Of a stretch of DNA of 10,759 nt, positions 1 through 5,992 are shown piece after piece; the first letter of the stretch is position 1; every line of letters begins with the position of its first letter. The stretch comes from a bacterium. GTDB lineage: Bacteria; SZUA-79; Acidulodesulfobacterales; Acidulodesulfobacteraceae. The stretch spans positions 1 to 10,759 of the forward strand of contig JAJYWW010000056.1 of the NCBI GenBank assembly GCA_021791295.1. Direction: 5' to 3'. The notes beneath the pieces were generated by a model. It worked only from the letters and a program-made list of their open reading frames with translations, did no database searches and had not been told where the DNA came from. A program made the translations under genes and the position numbers.

Positions 1-579
1 GAAAAAACAAGGTTAAGGTATTTATCGGAAGAAGAAGCCGAAAGGCTAATATTTAATTGCGATAAGAACCTAAAGCCTATCGTCATAACGGCTTTAAATA
101 CAGGAATGAGAAAATCGGAGATCCTTAAACTGACATGGGACAGGGTAGATTTAAAGAACCGACTAATATTGCTTGATAAGACGAAGAACGGCGAGAGGCG
201 GGAGATACCGGTTAACGATACGCTTTATAATGCTTTATCCGGGCTTACAAGGCATTTAAAAACGGATTATGTCTTTTACAACCCGGAAACTTTAAAGCCG
301 TATTACGACCTTAAAAGAAGCTTCGGGGTAGCGTTAAGAAAATCGCATATTTTAGATTTTAGGTTTCACGATTTAAGGCATACCTTCGCAAGCCGGCTTG
401 TGATGAAAGGGATAGACTTAACGACCGTTAAAGAGCTTTTAGGACATAAAGACGTGAAGATGACTTTAAGGTATGCGCATTTATCCAAGCCGCATATTAG
501 AAACGCCGTTAACGTTTTGGACGGCGAGCGTTGCAAAATCGTTGCAATGGAATATGAAAAGGAAATTGCAAAAGACTAA
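1..579 (+). CDS. Tyrosine recombinase / integrase, 5'-truncated by window edge
   Basis: This is a site-specific recombinase of the phage integrase family, which cuts and rejoins DNA at attachment sites through a tyrosine-DNA intermediate. The frame is open from base 1, so the gene starts outside the window and the N-terminal core-binding part is missing. The ATG at 106 is internal: it lies directly before the catalytic arginine in TGMRKSE (Arg codon 109-111). The other catalytic signatures are all visible: a beta-hairpin lysine in the KTKNGERR stretch, HDLRH (367-381), LGH (439-447) and the nucleophile Tyr in LRYAHLS (472-474). The catalytic half therefore looks intact. The gene ends 15 bp before a tRNA-Lys 3' fragment that is its likely attachment site, and the gene's 3' end faces the CCA end of that fragment. 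Family assignment is firm; whether the whole gene is intact is unknown. Confidence 0.95.
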   Translation, partial: EKTRLRYLSEEEAERLIFNCDKNLKPIVITALNTGMRKSEILKLTWDRVDLKNRLILLDKTKNGERREIPVNDTLYNALSGLTRHLKTDYVFYNPETLKPYYDLKRSFGVALRKSHILDFRFHDLRHTFASRLVMKGIDLTTVKELLGHKDVKMTLRYAHLSKPHIRNAVNVLDGERCKIVAMEYEKEIAKD

Positions 580-594
580 AACCTTGATAAAACG

Positions 595-645
595 TGGTGA
601 GCCGCGCGGGAGTCGAACCCACGACCACCTGATTAAAAGTCAGGC
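595..645 (-). other. Attachment site: 3' fragment of tRNA-Lys(UUU)
   Basis: Read on the minus strand, this holds an anticodon arm (stem CCTGA/TCAGG, loop CTTTTAA with anticodon TTT), a variable region, a T arm (GTGGG, loop TTCGACT, CCCGC), the acceptor 3' strand GCGGCTC, discriminator A and an encoded CCA at 597-595. The D arm and acceptor 5' strand should lie at about 646-670, but that DNA is AT-rich and cannot form them, so this is not a functional tRNA. Such 3' duplicates are the known core att sequences of tRNA-targeting tyrosine recombinases, and an integrase gene ends 15 bp away. The boundary at 645 is an estimate; the true identity block needs the intact tRNA gene for comparison. Confidence 0.88.
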
Positions 646-702
646 AACGTATTTAATAACATATTAATTTTATTAATAAATTATTAACATAAAATCGCCT
701 AT

Positions 703-720
703 GGGACAAATTTGAGACAA
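703..720 (+). repeat. Short imperfect direct repeat near att, possible integrase arm site
   Basis: GGGACAAAT (703-711) is followed by GAGACAAT (714-721), an 11-bp-spaced imperfect direct repeat about 60 bp from the att core. Integrases of this family often bind short direct repeats (arm-type sites) flanking the core. The assignment rests on position and repeat shape only. Confidence 0.25.
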
Positions 721-738
721 TCACGCCGTAAAGCCCTT
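721..738. repeat. 18-bp direct repeat flanking the MNT gene (distal copy)
   Basis: Bases 721-738 match 1160-1177 at 16 of 18 positions, with 13 identical in a row (CCGTAAAGCCCTT). The second copy is the last six codons of the XRE gene. Both copies contain an in-frame minus-strand stop codon at the same position (TGA here, TAA at 1160). The repeats bracket the MNT gene precisely. Confidence 0.5.
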
Positions 739-789
739 ATTTTTATATGTAGTTATTTCTCTTAATAAAACAATAACGGATTCTTTCAT
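721..789 (-). pseudogene. 22-codon remnant ORF overlapping the MNT stop
   Basis: An ATG at 789-787 overlaps the TGA of the nucleotidyltransferase gene in the coupled ATGA arrangement and opens a 22-codon frame that ends at 721. MNT genes are commonly followed in this way by a HEPN partner gene, so a missing or truncated partner is conceivable. The peptide itself shows no HEPN features (no R-x4-6-H). Its last residues, KGFTA, resemble the KGFTE C-terminus of the upstream XRE regulator, and the DNA there is part of a direct repeat. It may be a recombination scar rather than a gene. Confidence 0.3.
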
Positions 790-1121
790 AAACTTACGCC
801 TTCTTTATTGACGTAATAGGATAAAAAGCCGGCGTCGTTTATTTGATTTTTATACGTTTCTTTCGATTTAACGACGATATCGTTTGATATGTTGTTTATA
901 GCCATTCTTCTGCGGATGTTGCGCAAAATAATTTTTAAATCTTCTTTAAATATATCCTTATCGATTAATACGAAAAAGTCCCAGTCGCTTCCTTCTTTAT
1001 AATCTCCTCTTGCTCTCGAACCGAATAAAAAAATCCTATCGACCTTATATCCGGCTTTTTCGACTTCTTCGTTAATTATCGTCTTTGCAATCTCGAGATT
1101 TTTATTTAATGTCTTTTCCAT
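786..1121 (-). CDS. Minimal nucleotidyltransferase (MNT / KNTase-like) protein
   Basis: This 111-residue protein has the DNA polymerase beta-like nucleotidyltransferase fold signature: FLFGSRARGDYKEGSDWDFFV, with G34-S35, D46 and D48 as the usual metal and NTP ligands, and a third acidic residue at D81 in NDIVV. Length and motif match the MNT family (MntA-type), which transfers nucleotides to protein targets and often acts as antitoxin to a HEPN RNase encoded next door. No HEPN gene is adjacent here; only a 22-codon remnant frame follows. The gene lies 38 bp downstream of the XRE repressor gene on the same strand, so the two probably share a transcript. No Shine-Dalgarno site precedes the ATG, and a TATAAT box lies only 7 bp upstream. 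Both fit a leaderless or very short 5' end. The family call is strong; the role is inferred. Confidence 0.85.
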   Translation of the reverse strand: MEKTLNKNLEIAKTIINEEVEKAGYKVDRIFLFGSRARGDYKEGSDWDFFVLIDKDIFKEDLKIILRNIRRRMAINNISNDIVVKSKETYKNQINDAGFLSYYVNKEGVSL

Positions 1122-1128
1122 ACAATTT

Positions 1129-1134
1129 ATTATA
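1129..1134 (-). promoter_or_regulatory. Possible -10 box for a leaderless MNT transcript
   Basis: On the minus strand TATAAT lies 7 bp before the MNT start codon, which would place the transcription start at or next to the ATG. No convincing -35 box is seen, and the intercistronic DNA is AT-rich enough to give chance matches, so this is weak. Confidence 0.25.
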
Positions 1135-1159
1135 TCATAATAAATAATATAAAACTGCG

Positions 1160-1753
1160 TTACTCCGTAAAGCCCTTTACTACGCTCAAAAGCCCTGTAA
1201 TTACCTTTTGAATTCTCACGGGATCTTTAAACGCAGATATGCTTTTTAGGAGCTCCTCGAAGCCTTCGTATTCCAAAAGCCTTAGTATCTCGTCCGGCAT
1301 ATAGCCGGCAAGGGTTAGATATTCGGCTACCGGTTGCTTAAATTCTTCGGCAAGCTTTACTATTTCTTCTTTGGAAAGGACATCTGAGCCTTCTATTGCC
1401 TGTTTAATCTTTTCCGTTCTTTTCTTGGCGGAAATATCTTTCTTAATGCGGGCTATGAAATTATCCGGCATGCTGTCTTTTTTAAGAACGATTTTTTTAA
1501 GGACTCCGTCGGGTATTTTGTCTTGAAGTTTTGCTTTGGCAAGTAGCAGATATAGTTCGTCTTTGGTATTGCCGTCCACTTTAAACATATCTATGATTTG
1601 GTCTAAAAGCTCCATGCTGGGAAGTCTTTTATCTACTTCTATTAGGTTTAAATGGACTGCGGCTACTTTAAACTTTTTGGACATGGAAGCTATGGAGATA
1701 TGCTTGCTCTGTCTTATTTCCTGAAGAATGCGACCTAAGGTTTTTTCCTGCAT
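1160..1753 (-). CDS. XRE-family helix-turn-helix repressor
   Basis: This 197-residue DNA-binding protein has an N-terminal XRE/Cro-like domain at residues 6-59: LGRILQEIRQ, then SMSKKFKV and NLIEVDKRLPS, the usual helix 2-helix 3 and the conserved xxEx(x)xRxPS turn. A long helical middle part follows. A later segment, EEIVKLAEEFKQPVAEYLTLAGY (129-151), resembles the last helices of a second XRE domain. The start at 1753 has an AAGGA 15 nt upstream, longer than usual; a hairpin sits between them. Three palindromic operators lie in the divergent promoter just upstream, so the protein probably represses its own operon (with MNT downstream) and the divergent 339-residue gene. Its C-terminal codons are duplicated at 721-738. 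Confidence 0.85.
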   Translation of the reverse strand: MQEKTLGRILQEIRQSKHISIASMSKKFKVAAVHLNLIEVDKRLPSMELLDQIIDMFKVDGNTKDELYLLLAKAKLQDKIPDGVLKKIVLKKDSMPDNFIARIKKDISAKKRTEKIKQAIEGSDVLSKEEIVKLAEEFKQPVAEYLTLAGYMPDEILRLLEYEGFEELLKSISAFKDPVRIQKVITGLLSVVKGFTE

Positions 1754-1768
1754 AATTGCTACAATTAT
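1752..1768 (-). promoter_or_regulatory. Hairpin covering the XRE start codon
   Basis: A perfect 7-bp inverted repeat (ATAATTG, 3-base loop, CAATTAT) fills the space between the AAGGA at 1773-1769 and the start codon and includes the first two bases of the AUG. In the transcript it could either mask the start or bring the distant Shine-Dalgarno site closer to it. Confidence 0.4.
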
Positions 1769-1802
1769 TCCTTGAAAATTATAATAAAATGTTATTTAAT
1801 TA

Positions 1803-1855
1803 AACTATTAGTTGCATAAATATAACTAATAGTTATATATTATAACTTGATAGTT
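1803..1855. promoter_or_regulatory. Three phased palindromic operators in divergent promoter
   Basis: AACTATTAGTT (1803-1813) and AACTAATAGTT (1824-1834) are perfect palindromes around one central base. The second extends to 19 bp (1820-1838). A degenerate third, AACTTGATAGTT, lies at 1844-1855. Centres fall at 1808, 1829 and 1849.5, about 21 bp or two helical turns apart, so bound dimers would lie on one DNA face. They overlap the predicted promoter elements of both divergent genes. The natural ligand is the adjacent XRE repressor. Confidence 0.75.
1812..1841 (+). promoter_or_regulatory. Predicted sigma-70 promoter for the 339-residue gene
   Basis: TTGCAT (1812-1817), an 18-bp spacer and TATATT (1836-1841) form a plausible promoter. 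Operator 1 abuts the -35 box, operator 2 lies in the spacer, and operator 3 lies just past the -10 box, a layout suited to repression. In this AT-rich context the boxes themselves are modest evidence. Confidence 0.45.
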
Positions 1856-1877
1856 TAGAAGTGTCAAGGAGATAAAA

Positions 1878-2897
1878 ATGGATGAAGTCAAAGTAATCAA
1901 TAAAAAACCTTTAGAAAATTCAATAAATCCGGCATTATTATTTACAATCGAATATTCTATTAAGAATAATTACAGAGCTCCTATTGAAATAACGGGATTT
2001 TTATTATCTAACGACGGAAAAAAAATTTCAAATATTAGCGGTTTTAGATATGAAAGTGACCGAAAAACTCAAGGAATACAAGCTGCAAATGGGGCAAATA
2101 GCAATACGATATTTCATAAGATAGAAATAATAGCGCCATTAAATCCAAAAGCTTTGGATTATATTCAAGAACAAAGGGAATTAAATCAAAATGGCAACGT
2201 AATATTGAAATTAAATATTAATATTAGGGCGATTAACTCACAAACTTGTCTTTCATATATGTATCTTGAGAACCCAATAAATGGCAATCCTCAGCCAGTA
2301 ATGTATAAACACAATAATCAATTTTCATCGCAAAACTCCAATATGTGGATATTATCCGGCAATAGCGGTCCAATTTTTCTTGAGGTAATAGATGAGGTTT
2401 ACGACTTACCAATTACCATTCCTTCAAGCGACTGGATACATGATTTTTGCCCTGCGTTTAATATCGGTAAATTTTTTGTATTTGAATATTTAATGCCCGA
2501 TTATGTTCCTGGATCGGATAGTTTAGACGAGAGATTAAACAAAGCAATTGATGTGATAAAAGATATGGAATTAAAAATGATTTCAGGAGAATGGACTGAT
2601 GTTATAGAAGATTCGAGACCTATTTCTGAACTATTAAAAAATCAGGATGAAATTAAGGCTTTATTTAATGAAGATGGGTTCACTGATGAAGCTTATAATA
2701 ATTTAAACGCAAGTCTAAAATCGATATTCGATTTTTCTTCAAAATTTCATCATAGCGAAAGCAAAACAAAAGAAGTTATGCCTCGGATAAAAGCTTCAAA
2801 AGAAGACGCCTATTTAATCTATACGATTTCAATAGCAACCGTTAATTTAATATCTAAAAAACTGCAAAAGAAAAATAAACAATTAACTGAAATTTAA
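1878..2897 (+). CDS. Unrecognised 339-residue protein, repressor-controlled
   Basis: I do not recognise this family. The start at 1878 has AAGGAG 6 bp upstream. There is no signal peptide or membrane segment, so it is probably cytoplasmic. Residues 1-175 look beta-rich (alternating hydrophobics such as LFTIEYSI, IEITGFLL, VILKLNINIRAI). Then comes a segment with LPITIPSSDWIHDFCPAFNIGK (177-198) and a run of acidic and basic helices (215-335). The C-terminal helix RIKASKEDAYLIYTISIATVNLISKKL (303-329) is strongly amphipathic. No HEPN, nuclease or ATPase motif is visible. It is divergent from the XRE-MNT operon and shares its operators, so the three genes are probably one regulated unit. A role in element stability or defence is a guess from this setting. 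A strong hairpin follows 28 bp after its stop. Confidence 0.8.
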   Translation: MDEVKVINKKPLENSINPALLFTIEYSIKNNYRAPIEITGFLLSNDGKKISNISGFRYESDRKTQGIQAANGANSNTIFHKIEIIAPLNPKALDYIQEQRELNQNGNVILKLNINIRAINSQTCLSYMYLENPINGNPQPVMYKHNNQFSSQNSNMWILSGNSGPIFLEVIDEVYDLPITIPSSDWIHDFCPAFNIGKFFVFEYLMPDYVPGSDSLDERLNKAIDVIKDMELKMISGEWTDVIEDSRPISELLKNQDEIKALFNEDGFTDEAYNNLNASLKSIFDFSSKFHHSESKTKEVMPRIKASKEDAYLIYTISIATVNLISKKLQKKNKQLTEI

Positions 2898-2925
2898 AGA
2901 AAATAAGGACAAATAAATTTATAAA

Positions 2926-2965
2926 ACACCTAAATGTAATTAAATGTAAAATTACATTTAGGTGT
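2926..2965 (+). terminator. Perfect 16-bp hairpin, likely terminator
   Basis: ACACCTAAATGTAATT (2926-2941) pairs perfectly with 2950-2965 around an 8-base loop. It is followed by CTTTAATT and preceded by A-rich DNA. It closes the 339-residue gene and separates it from the replication operon. The T-run is short, so termination is likely but not certain. The stem is built from repeated copies of a 9-mer (ATTACATTT or its complement). Confidence 0.6.
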
Positions 2966-2980
2966 CTTTAATTACATTTG

Positions 2981-3224
2981 ACCGTATTTAAGCATACCTG
3001 TTATAGTTTACCGCGCATATTTCATATAATCAAAAAATTATTTTAATATTTTTCTCTTGACACAAAATACCTAAAAATGTTAAAAATAATATATCAACTT
3101 AAGTATGATAGTTATACTAACTTTTAATTTATTTAATAATTACTTAGTGAACAATTTTGATTTTTATTATATCAATAAAAATTATATCATAAATTAATTT
3201 AAAAAACAATAAGGAGGTTTTTTT
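2981..3224. other. AT-rich leader region of the replication operon
   Basis: There is no gene here. It holds a predicted promoter at 3057-3086, a dyad AGTAT-N7-ATACT at 3102-3118, a 9-bp inverted repeat ATTTTTATT/AATAAAAAT at 3160-3182, a direct repeat ATTATATCA at 3166-3174 and 3181-3189, and a strong ribosome-binding site AAGGAGG just before 3225. Extreme AT content with dyads could also mark an easily melted region, but no iteron or DnaA box is seen here. Confidence 0.5.
3057..3086 (+). promoter_or_regulatory. Predicted sigma-70 promoter of the replication operon
   Basis: A consensus TTGACA (3057-3062) is followed after 18 bp by TAAAAA (3081-3086), a weak -10 box. The dyad AGTAT-N7-ATACT at 3102-3118 lies just downstream, where an operator would block initiation. 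Transcription would run into the genes from 3225 onward. Confidence 0.5.
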
Positions 3225-3755
3225 ATGGAAGAAATCGAAAACGCTGTTAAAATCGAACGAAAAGAAAACAACAACACAAGGAAAATTATTAACATACTTA
3301 AAAAAAACGGATTAATCACAAGCGTAAAACAAAAAGAGCAGACAGAAGAAGACAAAAAAATAACAAAGACAATTATTGATTTGATGCATAATCGTTCTGT
3401 GCTTCGTCAACTGCTCGCTCGTTACGACAAAAAAACGAGACTTGAAATTATATTAACGACTGAAATGAATAAAATCGAACGTTATGTTTTTATGAGCTAT
3501 TTCAATTACTTCATGCAAGCAAAGATGGCGAAAAAGAAAGGCGAAAAAATAAAACATTTGACAGAAACAGCGGTTTTTAATAACGTTTTTTTCTATTTTA
3601 AAAATGCAAAATATAAATACTCAGATTTTAATAAATTGCATAAGTTAATCAAAAGCATGAAGCGCAAAGCTCTTTATTATTCTCAAAAAGAAAACGTAAA
3701 CGAATACATTGCAAAAATAAAAGTAAAAACAAAGGAGAAACAAGATAATGAATAA
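3225..3755 (+). CDS. Unrecognised basic, helical 176-residue protein
   Basis: I do not recognise this protein. The start is fixed by a strong AAGGAGG 7 bp upstream. It is very rich in Lys, Glu and Ile and predicted mostly helical: a charged N-terminal part (1-45), a central helical block with RSVLRQLLARYDKKTRLEII and ERYVFMSYFNYFMQ, and a basic C-terminal part. There is no membrane segment or catalytic motif. The net basic charge would suit nucleic-acid binding, but that is only inference. It opens the predicted replication operon, and its last 8 bases overlap the start of the next gene, which implies translational coupling. Confidence 0.75.
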   Translation: MEEIENAVKIERKENNNTRKIINILKKNGLITSVKQKEQTEEDKKITKTIIDLMHNRSVLRQLLARYDKKTRLEIILTTEMNKIERYVFMSYFNYFMQAKMAKKKGEKIKHLTETAVFNNVFFYFKNAKYKYSDFNKLHKLIKSMKRKALYYSQKENVNEYIAKIKVKTKEKQDNE

Positions 3756-4011
3756 TTTTTTAATTATTACATCTGCAATATTACTGATTTTATCTATTCT
3801 GACGCTTGAGGTTTCTATTATTTATTATGTCTATAATTTTTTTAAACGAAGCGTAGTTAAAATAAATTTTATGCAAATAAACACAATAATGAAAAGATTT
3901 TACAGCATATTGATTAATCGTTTTCTTTTTATAATAAGGAAAATAGCGACTGAAGCTTTCAATATTAACGCTCCGCCGACAAGACGACAAAAATCCATTT
4001 GGACACTTTGA
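3748..4011 (+). CDS. Small membrane protein, unknown function
   Basis: This is an 87-residue protein with one clear N-terminal membrane helix (about residues 4-31: FLIITSAILLILSILTLEVS...) followed by a basic stretch (FFKRSVVK). That order predicts anchoring in the inner membrane with a cytoplasmic C-terminal part. A second, more amphipathic hydrophobic patch lies at about 51-66. The start has AAAGGAG 10 bp upstream, inside the preceding gene, which it overlaps by 8 bp. The primase gene begins 18 bp after it. A small anchored protein between plasmid replication genes could tether the replisome or regulate replication, but nothing in the sequence proves this. Confidence 0.65.
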   Translation: MNNFLIITSAILLILSILTLEVSIIYYVYNFFKRSVVKINFMQINTIMKRFYSILINRFLFIIRKIATEAFNINAPPTRRQKSIWTL

Positions 4012-4029
4012 CCTTGCGGGAGGTGCAAA

Positions 4030-5967
4030 ATGGATAACTTAACTAAACTCAAAGAATTTCTTGAGCAAAAATATGAAGGATACGATTTTAAATTTAAAGG
4101 TAACGACCGCAGGCTTGTAGGTTTATGTCCCGAGCACGACGACCATAATCCGTCTTTTAATATTTACGAATATAACGACAAAGCTTATTATAAATGTTTT
4201 TCATGCGGCTTTAAGGGTTCTTTATATGACTTTATCGTTGTGGAACTTACGGCGGAAGAGAAAGAAAAACATGAAAATAATAAAAAAATTCAAAACGCTT
4301 TATCCTTAACGTTTAAAGATTTAAAAGATTATTTGTTTACCGGTGATACGTTAGAATCAGTCTTTGCCCGCAAATATTTAACTGAAACGAGACTTTTAGA
4401 CATAGACAAAATAAACAAATGCGACGTAGGATTAATCAAAACAAACGGAAACTACGACGAGATAGACGAATTATTAGTGCCGCTATCGAGCGGCAAGCCA
4501 AATAGATTGAAATATTACAGCGGATATTTAGTTTTCGCGCATACCGACGCTACCGGCAATATTTGTCTTCTCAGGTTCCGCAGTCCCGATGACAATAAAG
4601 ATATTAAGACGGCAAAAATAAAAGGCTTTAGCGGCCGTCCACATGCTTTTAATCTGCAGCTAATCGGCAAAGCTGATATCGGCAAGTATCCATTAACGCC
4701 CCATATTTATTTAACCGAGGGCGAATTTAACTCGCTTACATATATATCGCAAACGGGCAATTATAATATTTGCAGTGCCGGTTCGAAAGACAACATCAAA
4801 AAAGAACTTATCGATTCAATATTGAAACTAAATTTTATACCCGCTATAGCGTTAGACCAAGATAAAGCTGGACAGGATAGACTAAAAAAACTTTATCCCG
4901 AAATTAAAAACAATAAGCGGATTATCTATTGCGAATACAACGCTAAAGACTTTGACGACCTATTAAAAAACAAATCGGAAGTCGGTATAACTGAAGAGAT
5001 TGTATCTATCGAACATAAAACGATAGACGAATTAGAAGACGAAATAATCAAAGAAGAAACAGCAAAAAAAGAAGAAATAGCAAAAAATATAGACAAATAT
5101 ATCGTAAATCAAAGTTTAAAAGAAATTTATTTTAAGCATAACGATATATATAAAAAAAATAAAACGATAAAAGTCGTAAATATTAAAGATGTTTTAGCCG
5201 ACGAAACCGAAGAAATTTTCAACGGCGATTTTCCTACAGGCATTAGTACTATCGCGGGCTACCCGAGCGCAGGCAAAACGTTTACGGCTATTTATATTGC
5301 TATACTTTACTGTTTAGAAAATCCGGACAAAAAGGCGTTTTTGTGGTTATCTGAAGATTCTAAACAGCAAATAAAAAAAAGATTAAATTATATCTTATCA
5401 AGGTATAACTTGGAAGTGCCGCCTAATCTCGATTTATGTTTCGACATAGCATTGCCGGTTTTGACTAAAGAATACGGCGGTTACGTTAAAAACAAATTTT
5501 ACAAAGAGATTCAAAATATTTTATCGAATTATTCTCTTTCTTTTTTAGATCCGCTTGTTGATTTTTCTGTCGGCATAGACGAAAACGATAACAATCATAT
5601 TGCAGAATTTTTACGTGCTTTCAGAGAAATAGCTTTTGAAAAAAACAGTTCGATAGTCTTTTTGCATCACGTAAATAAAGGCAAAATCGACGCTATATCT
5701 AATCCCGATTTAGAATATATTACGCAATCCGAAAAAAACGACAGAATTTTTAAAATTAGAGGCGCAAGCGCCGTCGCCAGCTCTTCCCGAATGGTTCTTT
5801 ATTGTGAGCCTAATCCTTATAAAGACGACGAAAGAATTACAAGTATCATAAAATTCAATGCGGGAAAAGAAGGCAAAATAGTTTATAGATTGCAACTTCC
5901 GTCAACGTCGATATCGCCGCAAGGAGGCATAGATTATAAAAAAACAAAAGAAAAAAAACCTTACTAA
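4030..5967 (+). CDS. Primase-helicase fusion (CHC2 zinc finger, Toprim, RepA-like ATPase)
   Basis: This 645-residue replication protein probably makes primers and unwinds DNA at the element's fork. The N-terminal zinc ribbon has C33-x2-H36-x19-C56-x2-C59, as in DnaG-type primases. The Toprim catalytic core shows TEGE (E230) and the DxD of ALDQDKAG (D276, D278). A charged linker (about 325-390) leads to a RecA-fold ATPase of the RepA/DnaB-like type: Walker A GYPSAGKT (410-417), Walker B in LSFLDP (D507), FLHH (544-547) as a sensor-like segment, and IRGASAV (576-582), typical of RepA-like hexamers. A DnaG-type RNA polymerase domain is not obvious between zinc finger and Toprim beyond residues 95-220. 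The start at 4030 follows GGGAGG by 6 bp. Phage and plasmid replicons commonly carry such fusions. Family assignment is strong. Confidence 0.9.
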   Translation: MDNLTKLKEFLEQKYEGYDFKFKGNDRRLVGLCPEHDDHNPSFNIYEYNDKAYYKCFSCGFKGSLYDFIVVELTAEEKEKHENNKKIQNALSLTFKDLKDYLFTGDTLESVFARKYLTETRLLDIDKINKCDVGLIKTNGNYDEIDELLVPLSSGKPNRLKYYSGYLVFAHTDATGNICLLRFRSPDDNKDIKTAKIKGFSGRPHAFNLQLIGKADIGKYPLTPHIYLTEGEFNSLTYISQTGNYNICSAGSKDNIKKELIDSILKLNFIPAIALDQDKAGQDRLKKLYPEIKNNKRIIYCEYNAKDFDDLLKNKSEVGITEEIVSIEHKTIDELEDEIIKEETAKKEEIAKNIDKYIVNQSLKEIYFKHNDIYKKNKTIKVVNIKDVLADETEEIFNGDFPTGISTIAGYPSAGKTFTAIYIAILYCLENPDKKAFLWLSEDSKQQIKKRLNYILSRYNLEVPPNLDLCFDIALPVLTKEYGGYVKNKFYKEIQNILSNYSLSFLDPLVDFSVGIDENDNNHIAEFLRAFREIAFEKNSSIVFLHHVNKGKIDAISNPDLEYITQSEKNDRIFKIRGASAVASSSRMVLYCEPNPYKDDERITSIIKFNAGKEGKIVYRLQLPSTSISPQGGIDYKKTKEKKPY

Positions 5968-5992
5968 AACCAAAAAAAATAAAGGCGTTTCT

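Noticed and set aside
473..667. 64-codon plus-strand frame with a GEPRGSRTHDH-type peptide
   Set aside because: It overlaps the integrase gene in another frame and then reads through the antisense of the tRNA-Lys fragment, a known source of spurious protein calls.
595..670. Complete tRNA-Lys gene
   Set aside because: Only the anticodon arm, T arm and acceptor 3' strand are present; no D arm or acceptor 5' strand can be built from the AT-rich DNA beyond 645.
3790..3990. 66-codon minus-strand frame opposite the small membrane protein
   Set aside because: The plus-strand gene has a ribosome-binding site, operon overlap and a clear membrane helix, while the opposite frame has none of these.
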